Below, piece after piece: positions 21,964-33,620 of a stretch of 64,000 nt of DNA. This DNA comes from Paralithodes platypus. Lineage: Eukaryota; Arthropoda; Malacostraca; Decapoda; Lithodidae. Numbering within the stretch: the stretch's first letter is position 1; each line of letters begins with the position of its first letter. The stretch is taken from NCBI GenBank assembly GCA_032716605.1, contig CM064495.1, forward strand, positions 45,840,995 to 45,904,994, read 5' to 3'. The notes under the pieces are model-generated. The model saw only the letters and a list, made by a program, of their open reading frames with translations, searched no databases and was not told the origin of the DNA. Position numbers and translations under genes: made by a program.

Positions 21964-23622
21964 AACAATATACACACTGCACATATACAAACCTAAGAAC
22001 AATATACACACTGCACATATACAAACCTGAGAACAATATACACACTGTACATATACAAACCTGAGAACAATATACACACTGCACATATACAAACCTAAGA
22101 ACAATATACACACTGCACATATACAAACCTAAGAACAATATACACACTGCACATATACAAACCTAAGAACAATATACACACTGCACATATACAAACCTAA
22201 GAACAATATACACACTGCACATATACAAACCTAAGAACAATATACACACTGCACATATACAAACCTAAGAACAATATACACACTGCACATATACAAACCT
22301 AAGAACAATATACACACTGCACATATACAAACCTAAGAACAATATACACACTGCACATATACAAACCTGAGAACAATATACACACTGCACATATACAAAC
22401 CTAAGAACAATATACACACTGCACATATACAAACCTGAGAATATACACACTGCACATATACAAACCTAAGAACAATATACACACTGCACATATACAAACC
22501 TAAGAACAATATACACACTGCACATATACAAACCTAAGAACAATATACACACTGCACATATACAAACCTAAGAACAATATACACACTGCACATATACAAA
22601 CCTAAGAACAATATACACACTGCACATATACAAACCTGAGAACAATATACACACTGCACATATACAAACCTAAGAACAATATACACACTGCACATATACA
22701 AACCTGAGAATATACACACTGCACATATACAAACCTAAGAACAATATACACACTGCACATATACAAACCTAAGAACAATATACACACTGCACATATACAA
22801 ACCTAAGAACAATATACACACTGCACATATACAAACTGAGAACAATATACACACTGCACATATACAAACCTAAGAACAATATACACACTGCACATATACA
22901 AACCTAAGAACAATATACACACTGCACATATACAAACCCAAGAACAATATACACACTGCACATATACAAACCTGAGAATATACACACTGCACATATACAA
23001 ACCTGAGAACAATATACACACTGCACATATACAAACCTAAGAACAATATACACACTGCACATATACAAACCTAAGAACAATATACACACTGCACATATAC
23101 AAACCCAAGAACAATATACACACTGCACATATACAAACCTAAGAACAATATACACACTGCACATATACAAACCTAAGAACAATATACACACTGCACATAT
23201 ACAAACCTGAGAACAATATACACACTGCACATATACAAACCTAAGAACAATATACACACTGCACATATACAAACCTAAGAACAATATACACACTGCACAT
23301 ATACAAACCCAAGAACAATATACACACTGCACATATACAAACCTAAGAACAATATACACACTGCACATATACAAACCCAAGAACAATATACACACTGCAC
23401 ATATACAAACCTAAGAACAATATACACACTGCACATATACAAACCCAAGAACAATATACACACTGCACATATACAAACCTGAGAACAATATACACACTGC
23501 ACATATACAAACCTGAGAACAATATACACACTGCACATATACAAACCTGAGAACAATATACACACTGCACATATACAAACCCAAGAACAATACACACACT
23601 GCACATATACAAACCCAAGAAC
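21964..23622. repeat. 34-bp satellite array, about 49 copies, with higher-order structure
   Basis: The monomer is AACAATATACACACTGCACA followed by TATACAAACCTAAG. Variants end CTGAG or CCAAG. A 31-bp monomer lacking three bases (GAGAATATAC) recurs near 22438, 22707 and 22976, spaced 269 and 268 bp, showing that blocks of eight monomers were copied as a unit. No unique spacers occur, so it is not a CRISPR array. Cys/Tyr/Val-rich minus-strand frames are artefacts. Confidence 0.97.
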
Positions 23623-23819
23623 ATCAACTTCTAAGCACAGTCGCGTGTCGGTAAAATCGTCGGCAAGGAGTCAACATTTACATACAAGTGGAGAGAATTT
23701 GCGATACGTAACAAAGAGAAACGCCCGCAAAGAACCACCGTATCTGTCAGTGGGACCCGGAACGAAATATATCACTCGCATATAGCCGTACTACAACCTG
23801 ACTTTAAGAGTGCATATCG

Positions 23820-24144
23820 TTAAGGGGAGATTTCCACTTGAGGATTTTTTTTCTTGACCCCTTTTCCCTCATGTTTAGCCCCATTGCTTTTGATATTATA
23901 AAACGTTTGCCCCATTAGTTTAGCGATTTTAAGAACTTTCACCCCATATTAAGACCTTTCGTGCAATTCAGGTGTCGATTTTATCCTGGCGAGCGATAGC
24001 GAGCCTGTAATTTAAGAGGAACCGGCCTTCGGCCGGGACATTTTTCTACCGAAAAATGTACAAATCTATCTTGAAAGGGACTCAAGGGGGTGTAATTTTA
24101 AGCTTGATGGAGGTCCAGGGAACAAACTAATTACCTCCCCTTAA
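23820..24144 (-). mobile_element. M1-family TTAA element, copy 10 (326-bp subfamily)
   Basis: Left TTAAGGGGAGATTTCCACT, right TTACCTCCCCTTAA, 325 bp. The minus-strand core is intact (CCGGCCTTCGGCCGG; GGCGAGCGATAGCGAGCC). It lies 37 bp from the long-subfamily copy at 24182. Confidence 0.9.
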
Positions 24145-24181
24145 GCCACAATGCGACCGAAATACCCCAACAACGACGCCC

Positions 24182-24559
24182 TTAAGGGGGGTACTGCTTG
24201 GTGTTTGGTCTACAGTATTTATGTATATATTGTATATGTTTTTTTGGTTTCCTCGCTAGATCTCCATCAAGCTTTAAAAAACTCCCCCTAGACCCCCCTT
24301 CAAGATAAATTTGTAAATTTTTCGTTAGAAAAATGTCCCGGCCGAAGACCGATTGCTCTTAAAATTACAGGCTCGCTATCGCTCGCCAGGAAAAAATCGA
24401 CACCTAAATGGCGCGAAAGGTCTTGGAAATTGACAACGAAATGGGGCGAAATGTATTAAAATCGCCAAACTAATGAAGGGAACGTTTTAAAATGTCAAAA
24501 CTAATACGCTGAACATGAGGGAGAAGGTGGTCCATAAAAAGCGAGTAGCGCCCCCTTAA
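24182..24559 (+). mobile_element. M1-family TTAA element, copy 11 (long subfamily)
   Basis: Left TTAAGGGGGGTACTGCTTGG, right GCGCCCCCTTAA, 378 bp. The core CCCGGCCGAAGACCG has one change; GGCTCGCTATCGCTCGCC is intact. The outer 60 bp match copies 2 and 3 rather than the 326-bp subfamily. Confidence 0.88.
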
Positions 24560-24583
24560 AACACCCCCGAAATAAGAGGACGA

Positions 24584-24587
<4 letters not shown>

Positions 24588-24622
<35 letters not shown>
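24588..24622. repeat. (CA)n microsatellite
   Basis: About 17 CA units, just after M1 copy 11. Confidence 0.95.
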
Positions 24623-24623
<1 letters not shown>

Positions 24624-25981
24624 CAAATGAATCCCGAAATGATGTGCGCCCGCTCGTGCGTCTGCGGATGATACTGCCCGAACTATTTATGCGGCCGTAC
24701 CCAAACAAGTATATACACGTGGAGGGATACATAAACATACATAAACATAAAGCAAGGAAGAGCAGCGAGAGGAGAGGGAAGGGAAGGGGAAGAGGAGGGA
24801 GGGGCGGCCAGTTGATTCCATGTAACCCAATTCTGATCGATGGTAATTCCTAAAGTAGTCAGGCTACCCTAACCAAACCAAACCTAGTATTTACAAATAA
24901 CCATTCCATACGTATATAACCTTATTTCTGTTCCTTTCTAAAGTTTTCTTCAGTCGGCCCTTCAAGCAAACCTCTTCTCCTCTGTAGATACCACCTTCCC
25001 CTATTTCAATATAACAAAACTATGGAAATCAGAGTAGTTTTATTTGCATGTCATTTTAATCACACGAATCACGATGCTTCCCAACATACAAACTGCAAGA
25101 ACCAGGTTGCATAAAATCAACTCGTTGCCGGGCTAGCAGGCAGCGGGGCGGAAGCAGTGTAGTGTATGTGATGATGGCTGGTAATCCGGGGAGATATATG
25201 TGACAACACCGCCGCTTTGTATATCATACGTTATTTTTATGTCACTATTCCCTAACTCCTCAAAACGCATTAGTTACGTGGGAGGCGGGGGGGAGGGAAG
25301 GGGTAAAAAACTAAGAGCTCCTGCCCTCCTACTGCGTCTTCTGGAAGGGCCTCTTGCTCCACCAGAAGTACATTTTTACCTAAAGGCCCTTCACGGAACA
25401 GAAACTGGACAACTGCTGACAATTTGCTCATTTGAAATTGTACTTCAGTATTTAAATATTATCTGTATGACAATCCAGACCAGATGGCTGGAGTAAAATA
25501 GGAAAGAAGAGTAATTGGACAGAGGAAGAACAAGCTGAGAAGCGAGTACAGACAATATGCTAAATTACACATCTTTCAATATCAATGCTGATGACTTAAA
25601 GCATAACAGTGATTCTCAGAAGAAACAAGGAATCCCAACCAATATCCATTGTTTATTCTTGAAGTGCAGCACTTAATTTGAATGTTAGCAAAAACGTGTT
25701 AACAAAGTGTATCAATGTTTATGCCTTGAAGAAGGGCAGTTCTTATAAATAGGAAATAAACACTAGAACAATATTCGTTCCAGTGATGATGTAGAGTGAA
25801 AATTACTCCGAGCTCCGTATTCTTATACTTCCTCAAAAGTCCGAATCACAACATTAATGTTAGCGGTGGATGCATTGTAGTTATCTTATCTAGGTATAAT
25901 AAAATATACTATGCTTGTAGTTAAATCGGTTATCCGACGACTTTAACTACAATTACTATTTTGTTTGCATATATAATAACC
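24623..25981. other. Unannotated sequence
   Basis: Unique DNA. The block ACAGAAACTGGACAACT at 25398-25414 recurs with one change at 26874-26890 within a longer weak match, suggesting an uncharacterised dispersed repeat. No gene recognised. Confidence 0.45.
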
Positions 25982-26307
25982 TTAAGGGGAGGTCTCCACT
26001 TGAGGGATTGTTTTCTTGACCCCTTTCTCCCTCATGTTTAGCCCCATTGCTTTTGATATTGTAAAACGTTTGCCCCATTAGTTTAGCGATTTTAAAAACT
26101 TTCACCCCATATTAAGACCTTTCGTGCAATTCAGGTGTCTATTTTATCCTGGCGAGCGATAGCGAGCCTGTAATTTAAGAGGAATCGGCCTTCGGCCGGG
26201 AAATTTTTCTACCGAAAAATGTACAAATTTATCTTGAAAGGGACTCGAGGGGGTGTAATTTTAAGGTTGATGGAGGTCTAGGGAACAAACTAAATACCTC
26301 TCCTTAA
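25982..26307 (-). mobile_element. M1-family TTAA element, copy 12 (326-bp subfamily)
   Basis: Left TTAAGGGGAGGTCTCCACT, right TACCTCTCCTTAA. Complete 326-bp copy with a few substitutions, including TCCTTAA for CCCTTAA in the right end. Confidence 0.9.
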
Positions 26308-27055
26308 ATCGTAGAGTTAAACGTATAATAAATCAAATAAATATTTCAAAACTAACTGTTGACATTAATCTAAAGCCAGACTTCAGTTGAAATTAACAGC
26401 TAAAAGTGCTCGTGCCACATTCTCACCCTACTCCTCCTCCTCTTTCCCCTTCTCCACCTTTTCCTTGGAGGACGTATACTAGTCCATGACCTCCTCCTCC
26501 TCCACACGCTAAAAGGTGGTGTGCAACGGGAAAATAACCCCCGAAGATAGCGGGCCTTGGCAAGCTCAGGACGTGGTGATCCCGCCGGGGAGCACCTCTT
26601 TAAGGAAGCCTAATAATTTCCTCTATATTCACCAAGCCGAAACATTTGACAGTCCATTATACGCGAGCGTCATGCGCGGACATTAACTGTAAGTGATGTC
26701 CCGGAATATAGCTCGCTCGCGATTATTTTTACGATGCTTGATATGAAAGGCTAAGGGAAAGGAAGTGAGGGGGAGACCCGGGCTACAGTCCTTGCCAGGG
26801 ACTATGACGTTATCAATCAGAGGCGAGGCATAAACTCTCTAGTCCTGGGTGTACACTAAAGAGCCTTTATGTTACAGAAATTGGACAACTTTCTGCCAAG
26901 CAACAACAATTGAAAGAGTAAAAAGAGTAAGGATTTTGCATGGCCCTCATGAACCACAGTAAGCACTTCGGACGGCCTCGATGAGCAATTCAGTGTTTAA
27001 CCCCATAAATTATTATGTTCCTTCCAACAACCAACTATACTCCTAAAATCGATTT
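26308..27055. other. Unique sequence, GC-richer at 26500-26830
   Basis: Contains CTCCTCCTCC-type short tracts near 26430-26505 and then GC-richer unique DNA without a convincing frame. Confidence 0.45.
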
Positions 27056-27150
27056 ATGAAATTTACAAACACATGTGGCAGGCCGTGGATTCGAACCCAG
27101 GATGCTCACACCGAATATCAACACCTTATGCATCGCACCACGAAGACAGT
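27000..27150 (-). mobile_element. tRNA-derived SINE
   Basis: The minus strand has A box TGGTGCGATGC (27130-27140) and B box GGTTCGAATCC (27089-27099), 30-odd bp apart as in a tRNA. Downstream comes AATAATTTATGGGGTT, matching the GGGG-centred tail of the copies at 27838 and 49408. The acceptor stem does not close. The left boundary near 27000 is approximate. Confidence 0.65.
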
Positions 27151-27326
27151 TATAATATAAGAAATATAAGAAACCTTTCATAACATTAATAGAAACGTTT
27201 TGTAATAGGCAGCAAACAAGGTATCAATTCCCCCTTAAAGCCCATATTGCTATCAACACAGGGAAGGGTAGAGTGACTCCTTTTCCATACTTTAACCCCT
27301 TCCATCAGATAAGATATTGTTGTAAT

Positions 27327-27429
27327 ATTTATTTATATGTACTACCAGACAATTTATTTATATGTACTACCAGACAATTTATTTATATGTACTACCAGAC
27401 AATTTATTTATATGTACTACCAGACAATT
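27327..27429. repeat. 25-bp tandem repeat, 4 copies
   Basis: ATTTATTTATATGTACTACC plus AGACA repeated four times without change. Confidence 0.95.
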
Positions 27430-27711
27430 TTACTAAGTCTAGAACTGACCTCCAGGAATACAAAGGTTAAAGTATCCTAACTAACCCCCTTACACTTGGA
27501 GATCATTGCAATTAACTAGGAGTAACTAAAATACAATTGTGAAAGGTGTCATCTGAGTGAAAGGGGCTACGACCCACAATTCCCCTGGTTTGTCTTGCAT
27601 TGGGGACACAAAGGAAGGGGATTGTGACGGAGGTTTACACTTCCTCCGCTAAACTTCAGAAGGGCTCTCCAGGCGGCCTGAAGAGTCAACACACTAGGTT
27701 ATCTCTCGTTT

Positions 27712-27716
<5 letters not shown>

Positions 27717-27760
<44 letters not shown>
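27717..27760. repeat. (CT)n microsatellite
   Basis: About 22 CT units. Confidence 0.95.
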
Positions 27761-27763
<3 letters not shown>

Positions 27764-27837
27764 TCAATACAAAAGTTTAAGAAATTACCAAATGGTATAT
27801 TGAAAACTGTGGGCCGTAGTCTTAAACATACTAGGTG

Positions 27838-27965
27838 TGGTGAAGGGGTCTTGCTATTGAGTTGAAAATCATAAGTTCCCACGTTCAAATCCCGATGTAA
27901 CAAGGGATGATATTATGGGGATGGAGTTTGTGCTTTATTTAGCTTCAGTACAATACCACGATTCA
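27838..27965 (+). mobile_element. tRNA-derived SINE
   Basis: A box TGGTGAAGGGG (27839-27849) and B box GTTCAAATCCC (27884-27894) on the plus strand, followed by a tail with GATATTATGGGGATGGAG and TTTGTGCTTTATTT. The tail's GGGG...TTTGTGCT order matches the copy at 49408, and its AAATCCCGATGTAACAAGGG matches the fragment at 47085. Confidence 0.7.
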
Positions 27966-28388
27966 CACTGATATGCTATACAAAACATTTCCGCTGCTTC
28001 CAGTGCATTATCTCTAATAACGTTTAGAGAACTAGTTTTAGAAATAGAAAATAAAGGTACACGGTCCACCGTGTAACATAATCGTACCATTATCGGCAGA
28101 CCCAGGAGAAAACAATGGCAAAGTACAGAATTACACAGTTACAAGAAATGGCACTTATATTGACAGACCTGATACAGTAAGAGCAAACAGTATTTCCAAC
28201 AGACCCATACGATTACAGACAGATGCAAATTGATGATTAACGCAATTATAATGGCACTTGATACAACCTTCCAAAGGAATAAAGTCATAATAATAGACAG
28301 TAGACAGAACGAAGCCAGAACAGCTCTCGCGTCTCCGTCACCCGAACAATAAGAAGAAACCTTGACGCGTATTATGACTCTAACACCA

Positions 28389-28391
<3 letters not shown>
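27966..28391. other. Unannotated sequence
   Basis: Unique DNA; the 107-codon minus-strand frame over it depends on the G run and is not credible. Confidence 0.5.

Positions 28392-28436
<45 letters not shown>
28392..28436. repeat. Poly-G run, 45 bases
   Basis: Uninterrupted 45-base G homopolymer on the plus strand. It can form G-quadruplexes in principle. Its exact length is a likely sequencing or assembly uncertainty. Confidence 0.9.
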
Positions 28437-28438
<2 letters not shown>

Positions 28439-28447
28439 ACAGCTATA

Positions 28448-28661
28448 GGCGGATTTACACAAGGTTTTCTTTCCGGCAACTTATGATCCACAACTTTTTT
28501 TTCTGGCAATATTTTAATACTATTTAGCACTGGCATCAACTAGTATACTTAAGTTAGACTAGTGTATGTGACATAATTCTTCCATAAACTATATATCAGC
28601 AGCTGGCAGATTATAGTTGTGGATAAAACTTACGGGAAGACAATCTCGTGTAAATCCGTGC
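28448..28661. mobile_element. M3-family MITE, copy 2
   Basis: Left GGCGGATTTACACAAGG-TTTTCTTTCC and right GGGAAGACAATCTCGTG-TAAATCCGTGC are inverted with a few mismatches. The interior has CTGGCAATATTTT, TTTAGCACTGGCATC and CAGCTGGCAG, shared with other M3 copies. The outermost bases differ from those of copies 1, 3 and 4. Confidence 0.65.
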
Positions 28662-30752
28662 TAAGAAGGTATAGGAGGATAGAGGGGTGTGAAGGGCAGG
28701 TGGGGGGCAAATCTCCCGCTTGGGAATATATATTAGCCGGGAAATTTATCGGGCAGTAAAAGGGTCTAAACTAAGCCCGGGCAGTGCATATGTCACCTTG
28801 TTTTGCCGCGATGCTGTCAAGGGGGCGAGAATAGAAGCCACGACGCTACTTTTGTACAATCACGCTCATAAAGTCGCGTCTCTCATTCTTGTCTTCAACT
28901 TGATATAATATTCCCTTTATATAATGAAAAGAAATACACAGAAAAACGGGCCAAATCTTGAATGAAATCATATTGTTAATGTATGTTAAAGATTAGACTG
29001 TTCATCATGTTACTAGGAATATAAGCAATATACAAAATTATGGCTACACGACACTACTTTTGAGTATGGCAGTACGTGACCAAGAAGTGACAACGGATGA
29101 GCCGAGTCGCTTCTTACGGTGTCTTTATACAATGCAGCTCTTATTATTTCATTATTGCTAAGAAAAGACGATTATTGTACTATCTGAAATCAATATTCAT
29201 GATGAACATAATGAGTCGCTTCAATTACGCCTGTATAAATATTAGTTTTATTTTCAGGAAACACTCTTTGCAGTTACAGGTCGAATCTCTTTAGTATGGT
29301 CGCAATATTACTTATCACTATTACTTTGTCATATTCTAATATTTATTTCAGTAAGCACCCGTCCTATTTAAAAGGGTCAATGCTAACATGAGTAACATCA
29401 ACACACATTTTTTAATATAATATATAATTGCTAACGTCAGCCAATTTATATTAATCCAATAAACATTAGCTTTGGTGAAAAGAGTTAAATATTCCTCGAG
29501 TTCTACTAAAATCTAGTGAGTTGGTTAGTCTTGTATCTCAACATCTCTCACTTGTCTGTCACCTCCATCACAGGGAGATTATAACTTAAGGGAGATGAAA
29601 GAACTTCCGCATTTGCCCGAGATCACCGATACCTTCAGGAATAGACGATGATAATTATTATGTGGGGTGAGAATTGGAAAGGAAGACTCTTTGATGTTCT
29701 GCAAGACACATTTATAGGGGAGAGTAAAATAGTACCACCTTCCCTTCAGACTATGACAAGCTACTCTGTGGTTGTGATGATAACGATGATGATATATATA
29801 ATGATGAGTATAAAATGTTGATGATGCTGATGATGGCATATTTTCATTCTACCATTTCATAGCCATACGAGTAGCGCGTGATTTATTTATTTGGTTGTAA
29901 ACAAATACATCCTTCGAGATTAAACCTAAAAAACATGTTAACAAAATATTAGATGTTTCTCTCCAGCAACCAATAGTGAAAAGACGCTCTCAGTTAACTA
30001 GCTTTCGATAAAGAATTATGTTTAACTAACCAAGGACAGATCGCTTCATGTCTCTTTGAATATTGACCTTTTGAAATCCAAATCGGTAGACACCTATAGA
30101 TCCCACGAGAAAGCAAACAGCAGCAAGTAGGAAAAGTAAACAATATTTATTTTTTAACATCATAACTGAAATATTATAATTATCTTTGGGAAGGATTTAC
30201 CTTCTTCAAAAGAACAACAATGATTCTACGGCGGACCATTTACGACGGATAATATAAATAGGGTTCCGTGCCAACTTAATGCATACATAATTTGAAGTAC
30301 CCCATAGCATAATCTAGCATATGCAAAAGTAGCTAATCCAAAGCTACAATTTTCAAACCAATCTTTACGTACCTCTACTCAGCAAGCCAAATCTCTTCTA
30401 ACAATCCAAAATGTGACAAGGGGTTGAATTGTCAAAAACAGGTCAATAGCGAAGTGCAAATACAAACAAAAGGAGAGCCCAAGAGAGACAAGCCGCCTTT
30501 CCCACCCAACTCAGCCCTTCACCGACAAGCCTTCTAACACAGCCCTGCACTTCACACACACAGACAAACTCCAAGACCCTCAGCTGGCCTCGAGGTGATA
30601 ATATAAGTTCCCGGACTGAGCAAATATTCTGATGGCCCCTGATGACTACAATTGTGTGCCTTGAGGCATATATGACGGTCGGGGCTTTATTATGTGCGCG
30701 ACGGACGGATAGGTTGCTTGATTTGGGGTTCATAGATGTTATTTGTTGGTGT

Positions 30753-30757
<5 letters not shown>
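28662..30757. other. Unannotated unique sequence
   Basis: About 2.1 kb. The 28680-28880 part is GC-richer. No frame longer than 96 codons, and none has recognisable motifs. No repeat recognised. Confidence 0.45.

Positions 30758-30823
<66 letters not shown>
30758..30823. repeat. (TG)n microsatellite
   Basis: About 32 TG units. Confidence 0.95.
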
Positions 30824-30825
<2 letters not shown>

Positions 30826-31021
30826 AGTGACAACAAAGTAGATAAAACATACATAAATAAAGATAACTAGATAGACAAATGCATAAACACACAGGCAGAG
30901 AGAGGGACATATCTACAACCATGCATAAATAAATACCCATGTACCGTATGCCCATGTTGAAACAAAAACATCAAACCACTCTAGAAAGTAAGATAGTAAT
31001 ATATACACACCAAACAAAACC

Positions 31022-31023
<2 letters not shown>

Positions 31024-31053
<30 letters not shown>
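31024..31053. repeat. (CA)n microsatellite
   Basis: About 14 CA units directly abutting the perfect fold-back that starts at 31054. Confidence 0.95.
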
Positions 31054-31055
<2 letters not shown>

Positions 31056-31111
31056 AGACTTGCCCAAATGTCTCTTCCCCGGGCGGGGAAGAGACATTTG
31101 GGCAAGTCTCC
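31054..31111. repeat. Perfect 27-bp inverted repeat (hairpin) with 4-nt loop
   Basis: The left arm (31054-31080) begins GGAGACTTGCCCAAATGTCT and ends CTTCCCC; the right arm (31085-31111) is its exact complement. The loop is GGGC. It directly follows a CA microsatellite. No flanking direct duplication or RNA promoter is evident. Confidence 0.95.
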
Positions 31112-31496
31112 TAATGGTGTAGCCTCTGTTCACCTAGCAGTATAAATAGGAACCTGGTATAAGTGGACGAAGTTGTGACGTCCCATCTGGGGTTGGTGAT
31201 CGGTTACAAGGCGAGATGGGTATCGTACTGGTCAACCTAAGCTACTGGTTAACATAAGCCTTCGGGTGAGACTGGTACCGTAGTGAGAACGGTACCGTAG
31301 AGATTAACCCTAAGCCTTCGTTTCCAGATGTCGCCAATTGGCTAAAATACAGACTACACACACATCCACAACCATTCCAACGATACATAAACACTTAACA
31401 TGCATTTCACGCAATACATTCCCAGTTAAGGAGGCGCGATAATAATGAGCTTAGCTCGCATTGCGTGGATTCCCCTTGACGAACAAGTAAGTGAAT

Positions 31497-31497
<1 letters not shown>
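31112..31497. other. Unannotated sequence with a local duplication
   Basis: GGTACCGTAG occurs twice close together (31270-31300), and the CTAAGC..TTCG motif repeats. No gene. Confidence 0.5.

Positions 31498-31551
<54 letters not shown>
31498..31551. repeat. (AC)n microsatellite
   Basis: About 26 AC units. Confidence 0.95.
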
Positions 31552-31552
<1 letters not shown>

Positions 31553-31904
31553 TATTATACTATATAATAAGGGTATGGTATAATATATACAATATGCGAG
31601 GCGCTATATCATTACCACCTCCACTGTGATCACTTCCTGCCTGTCTGCCTCACTGAACTGGCTGTGGTCAGGACAACTTAAATTTATTATCACCGTGATG
31701 GCGCCATTTTTCGAAAGCCTGGGAATATTACATAACATTGCATACTATAAAAGTATATAGCCTAGCATTACCCAACATTACCTTCAAAACACATCACCAT
31801 GTACTGTTATTATCAGATGATGTAAAACTGATAATGCTCATCCAAGCAATCTAAAAACTCTATTCAATATTTACCGGTTTATTCCAGCCAATGAAAAATG
31901 TTGC
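31552..31904. other. Unannotated AT-rich sequence
   Basis: Nothing recognised before M1 copy 13. Confidence 0.5.
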
Positions 31905-32231
31905 TTAAGGGGAGGTATTTAGTTTGTTCCCTAGACCTCCATCAAGCTTAAAATTACACCCCCTAGAGTCCCTTTCAAGGTAAATTTGTACATTTTTCGG
32001 TAGAAAAATGTCCCGGCCGAAGGCCGGTTCCTCTTAAATTACAGGCTCGCTATCGCTCGCCAGGATAAAATCGACACCTGAATGGCACGAAAGGTCTTAA
32101 TATGATGTGAAAGTTCTTGAAATCGCTAAACTAATGGGGCAAACGTTTTATAATATCAAAAGCAATGGGGCTAAACATGAGGGAGAAAGGGGTCAAGGAA
32201 AAAAATCCCTCTAGTGGAGATCTCCCCTTAA
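31905..32231 (+). mobile_element. M1-family TTAA element, copy 13 (326-bp subfamily)
   Basis: Left TTAAGGGGAGGTATTTAG, right GGAGATCTCCCCTTAA, 327 bp, both hairpin cores intact. Near-identical to copies 4 and 6. Confidence 0.92.
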
Positions 32232-32789
32232 TTCGAAATAGTCATCATACCATACTTAATAGTACTAAGACATCATCTTAAATTATAATTTTGGTGACAC
32301 TAGACAAATACAAACCATGTATAAACCTCTTTTGGATAAATCGATTTTTTTTTTTTTTTTTTTTTTAAAGAGACAATGAACGGAGGAAGGAAAAACACAG
32401 ATAAAACAAAAAGGTCCATGTGCCTAAAGGCATCCTCCATTCATAAAATGTTTGTAACGACTGGATTTATTACTGGAAATATACGTGTATTGTTAATACC
32501 AATAGCACTGACTTACATTTGAGGTTATCCAACTGAACATATAGGCAGGCAAATATTTCAGCAATGCATTTGATATAGAGAATAAACCTAAAAAAGTTTC
32601 TCGTTATTTCATAACTTCAATACTGACAACACATATTTGTGTGTAACTGAATATAACAGTAATACAGATATTGCCATGTTATTTTAAAGCACAAAATGTT
32701 GATCGGTAGTGCAAGTTCTTCTTAGTGAAAGGCATATTAGTTTTTGTTAAAAGAGATAACAGGTGGATTGACACATAGATATATTAACA
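32232..32789. other. AT-rich sequence with a 22-base T run
   Basis: Poly-T at 32345-32366. No tRNA-like head or LINE tail identified beside it. No gene. Confidence 0.5.
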
Positions 32790-32975
32790 AATACAGTAGG
32801 TAGAATACAGTAGGTAGAATACAGTAGGTAGAATACAGTAGGTAGAATACAGTAGGTAGAATACAGTAGGTAGAATACAGTAGGTAGAATACAGTAGGTA
32901 GAATACAGTAGGTAGAATACAGTAGGTAGAATACAGTAGGTAGAATACAGTAGGTAGAATACAGTAGGTAGAATA
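32790..32975. repeat. 14-bp tandem repeat, 13 copies
   Basis: AATACAGTAGGTAG repeated without change. The period is not a multiple of 3, so all minus-strand frames stay open and read the same Tyr/Leu/Thr cycle; these are artefacts. Confidence 0.97.
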
Positions 32976-33043
32976 GAACAAGAGAACATAAAAGATAGGG
33001 GGAAAAAAAAGAGAAAAAAAAACACACACAGAAATGAGTGTTA

Positions 33044-33235
33044 CAGTGAGTTACAAAGAATATATAACATTTTAAAAACCTTGCAGTCCATTCCGGGAAG
33101 GTACTTCAGATGGAAAATATTGGTTTACAGGGAGTTACAAGGAATACTTAGCATCTCAAAAACCTTAAGGTCCATTGCGGGGAGATATTCAAAGTGGAAA
33201 GAGAGATTGTGTAGTGCGGTGCACTACACTCATTG
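33044..33235. repeat. Dispersed repeat, two tandem diverged copies
   Basis: GAGTTACAAAGAATATATAA (33048) and GAGTTACAAGGAATACTTAG (33131) each start a ~85-105-bp unit with AAAACCTT(G/A)(C/A)(A/G)GTCCATT and GGGA(A/G) motifs. The second continues into AGAGAGATTGTGTAGTG and CACTACACTCATTG. A third copy lies at 57345-57462. Confidence 0.75.
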
Positions 33236-33257
33236 AAAAGTGTGCAAAATACTCATA

Positions 33258-33290
33258 GAGAGAGAGAGAGAGAGAGTGGGGGGGGGGGGG
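33258..33290. repeat. (GA)n plus G run
   Basis: GAGAGA tract followed by about twelve G. Confidence 0.85.
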
Positions 33291-33340
33291 ATTGAGGGGT
33301 TGAGGAGGGCCACAAAATCAGTTCCCCGCCCCGTTCGTTA

Positions 33341-33575
33341 TTAACCCTTTCACGCATTTATGACCCAGAGGTTGCCAGATTGGCAATAAGAAATAGAGTT
33401 CTCTCACTCTTATAATTACCTCTCCAAAATTAGTGTTCTGCCCACAGCTAACTCAAAGACAACTGCAAAGGTTGAAGTAACTAAACTAAAGGTTTCTAAA
33501 TACCCCTGATGGTAACAAAGGCTTTAAAGTATCCCTAATAGGCTCAAAATCGCGTCATATGTTGGAGAGGGTTAA
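33341..33575. mobile_element. TTAA-bounded element, possible distant M2 relative
   Basis: Left TTAACCCTTTCACGC, right TTGGAGAGGGTTAA. The ends are TTAA-bounded and share CCCT/AGGG with M2, but the interior lacks M2's CGATTTTATTCAG core. It could be another family or a chance pairing. Confidence 0.4.
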
Positions 33576-33620
33576 GGAAGGTGTAAATACAAGGCCAGAC
33601 CCGTCATTACTTTGCAAGTC

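Noticed and set aside
21964..23622. CRISPR-like array
   Set aside because: Regular 34-bp repeats, but no unique spacers; the whole unit repeats and the context is eukaryotic.
21913..23627. Cys/Tyr/Val-rich repetitive proteins on the minus strand
   Set aside because: They follow entirely from the 34-bp satellite lacking stops; different frames give the same cyclic peptide.
28139..28462. 107-codon frame with poly-proline
   Set aside because: Created by the 45-base G run.
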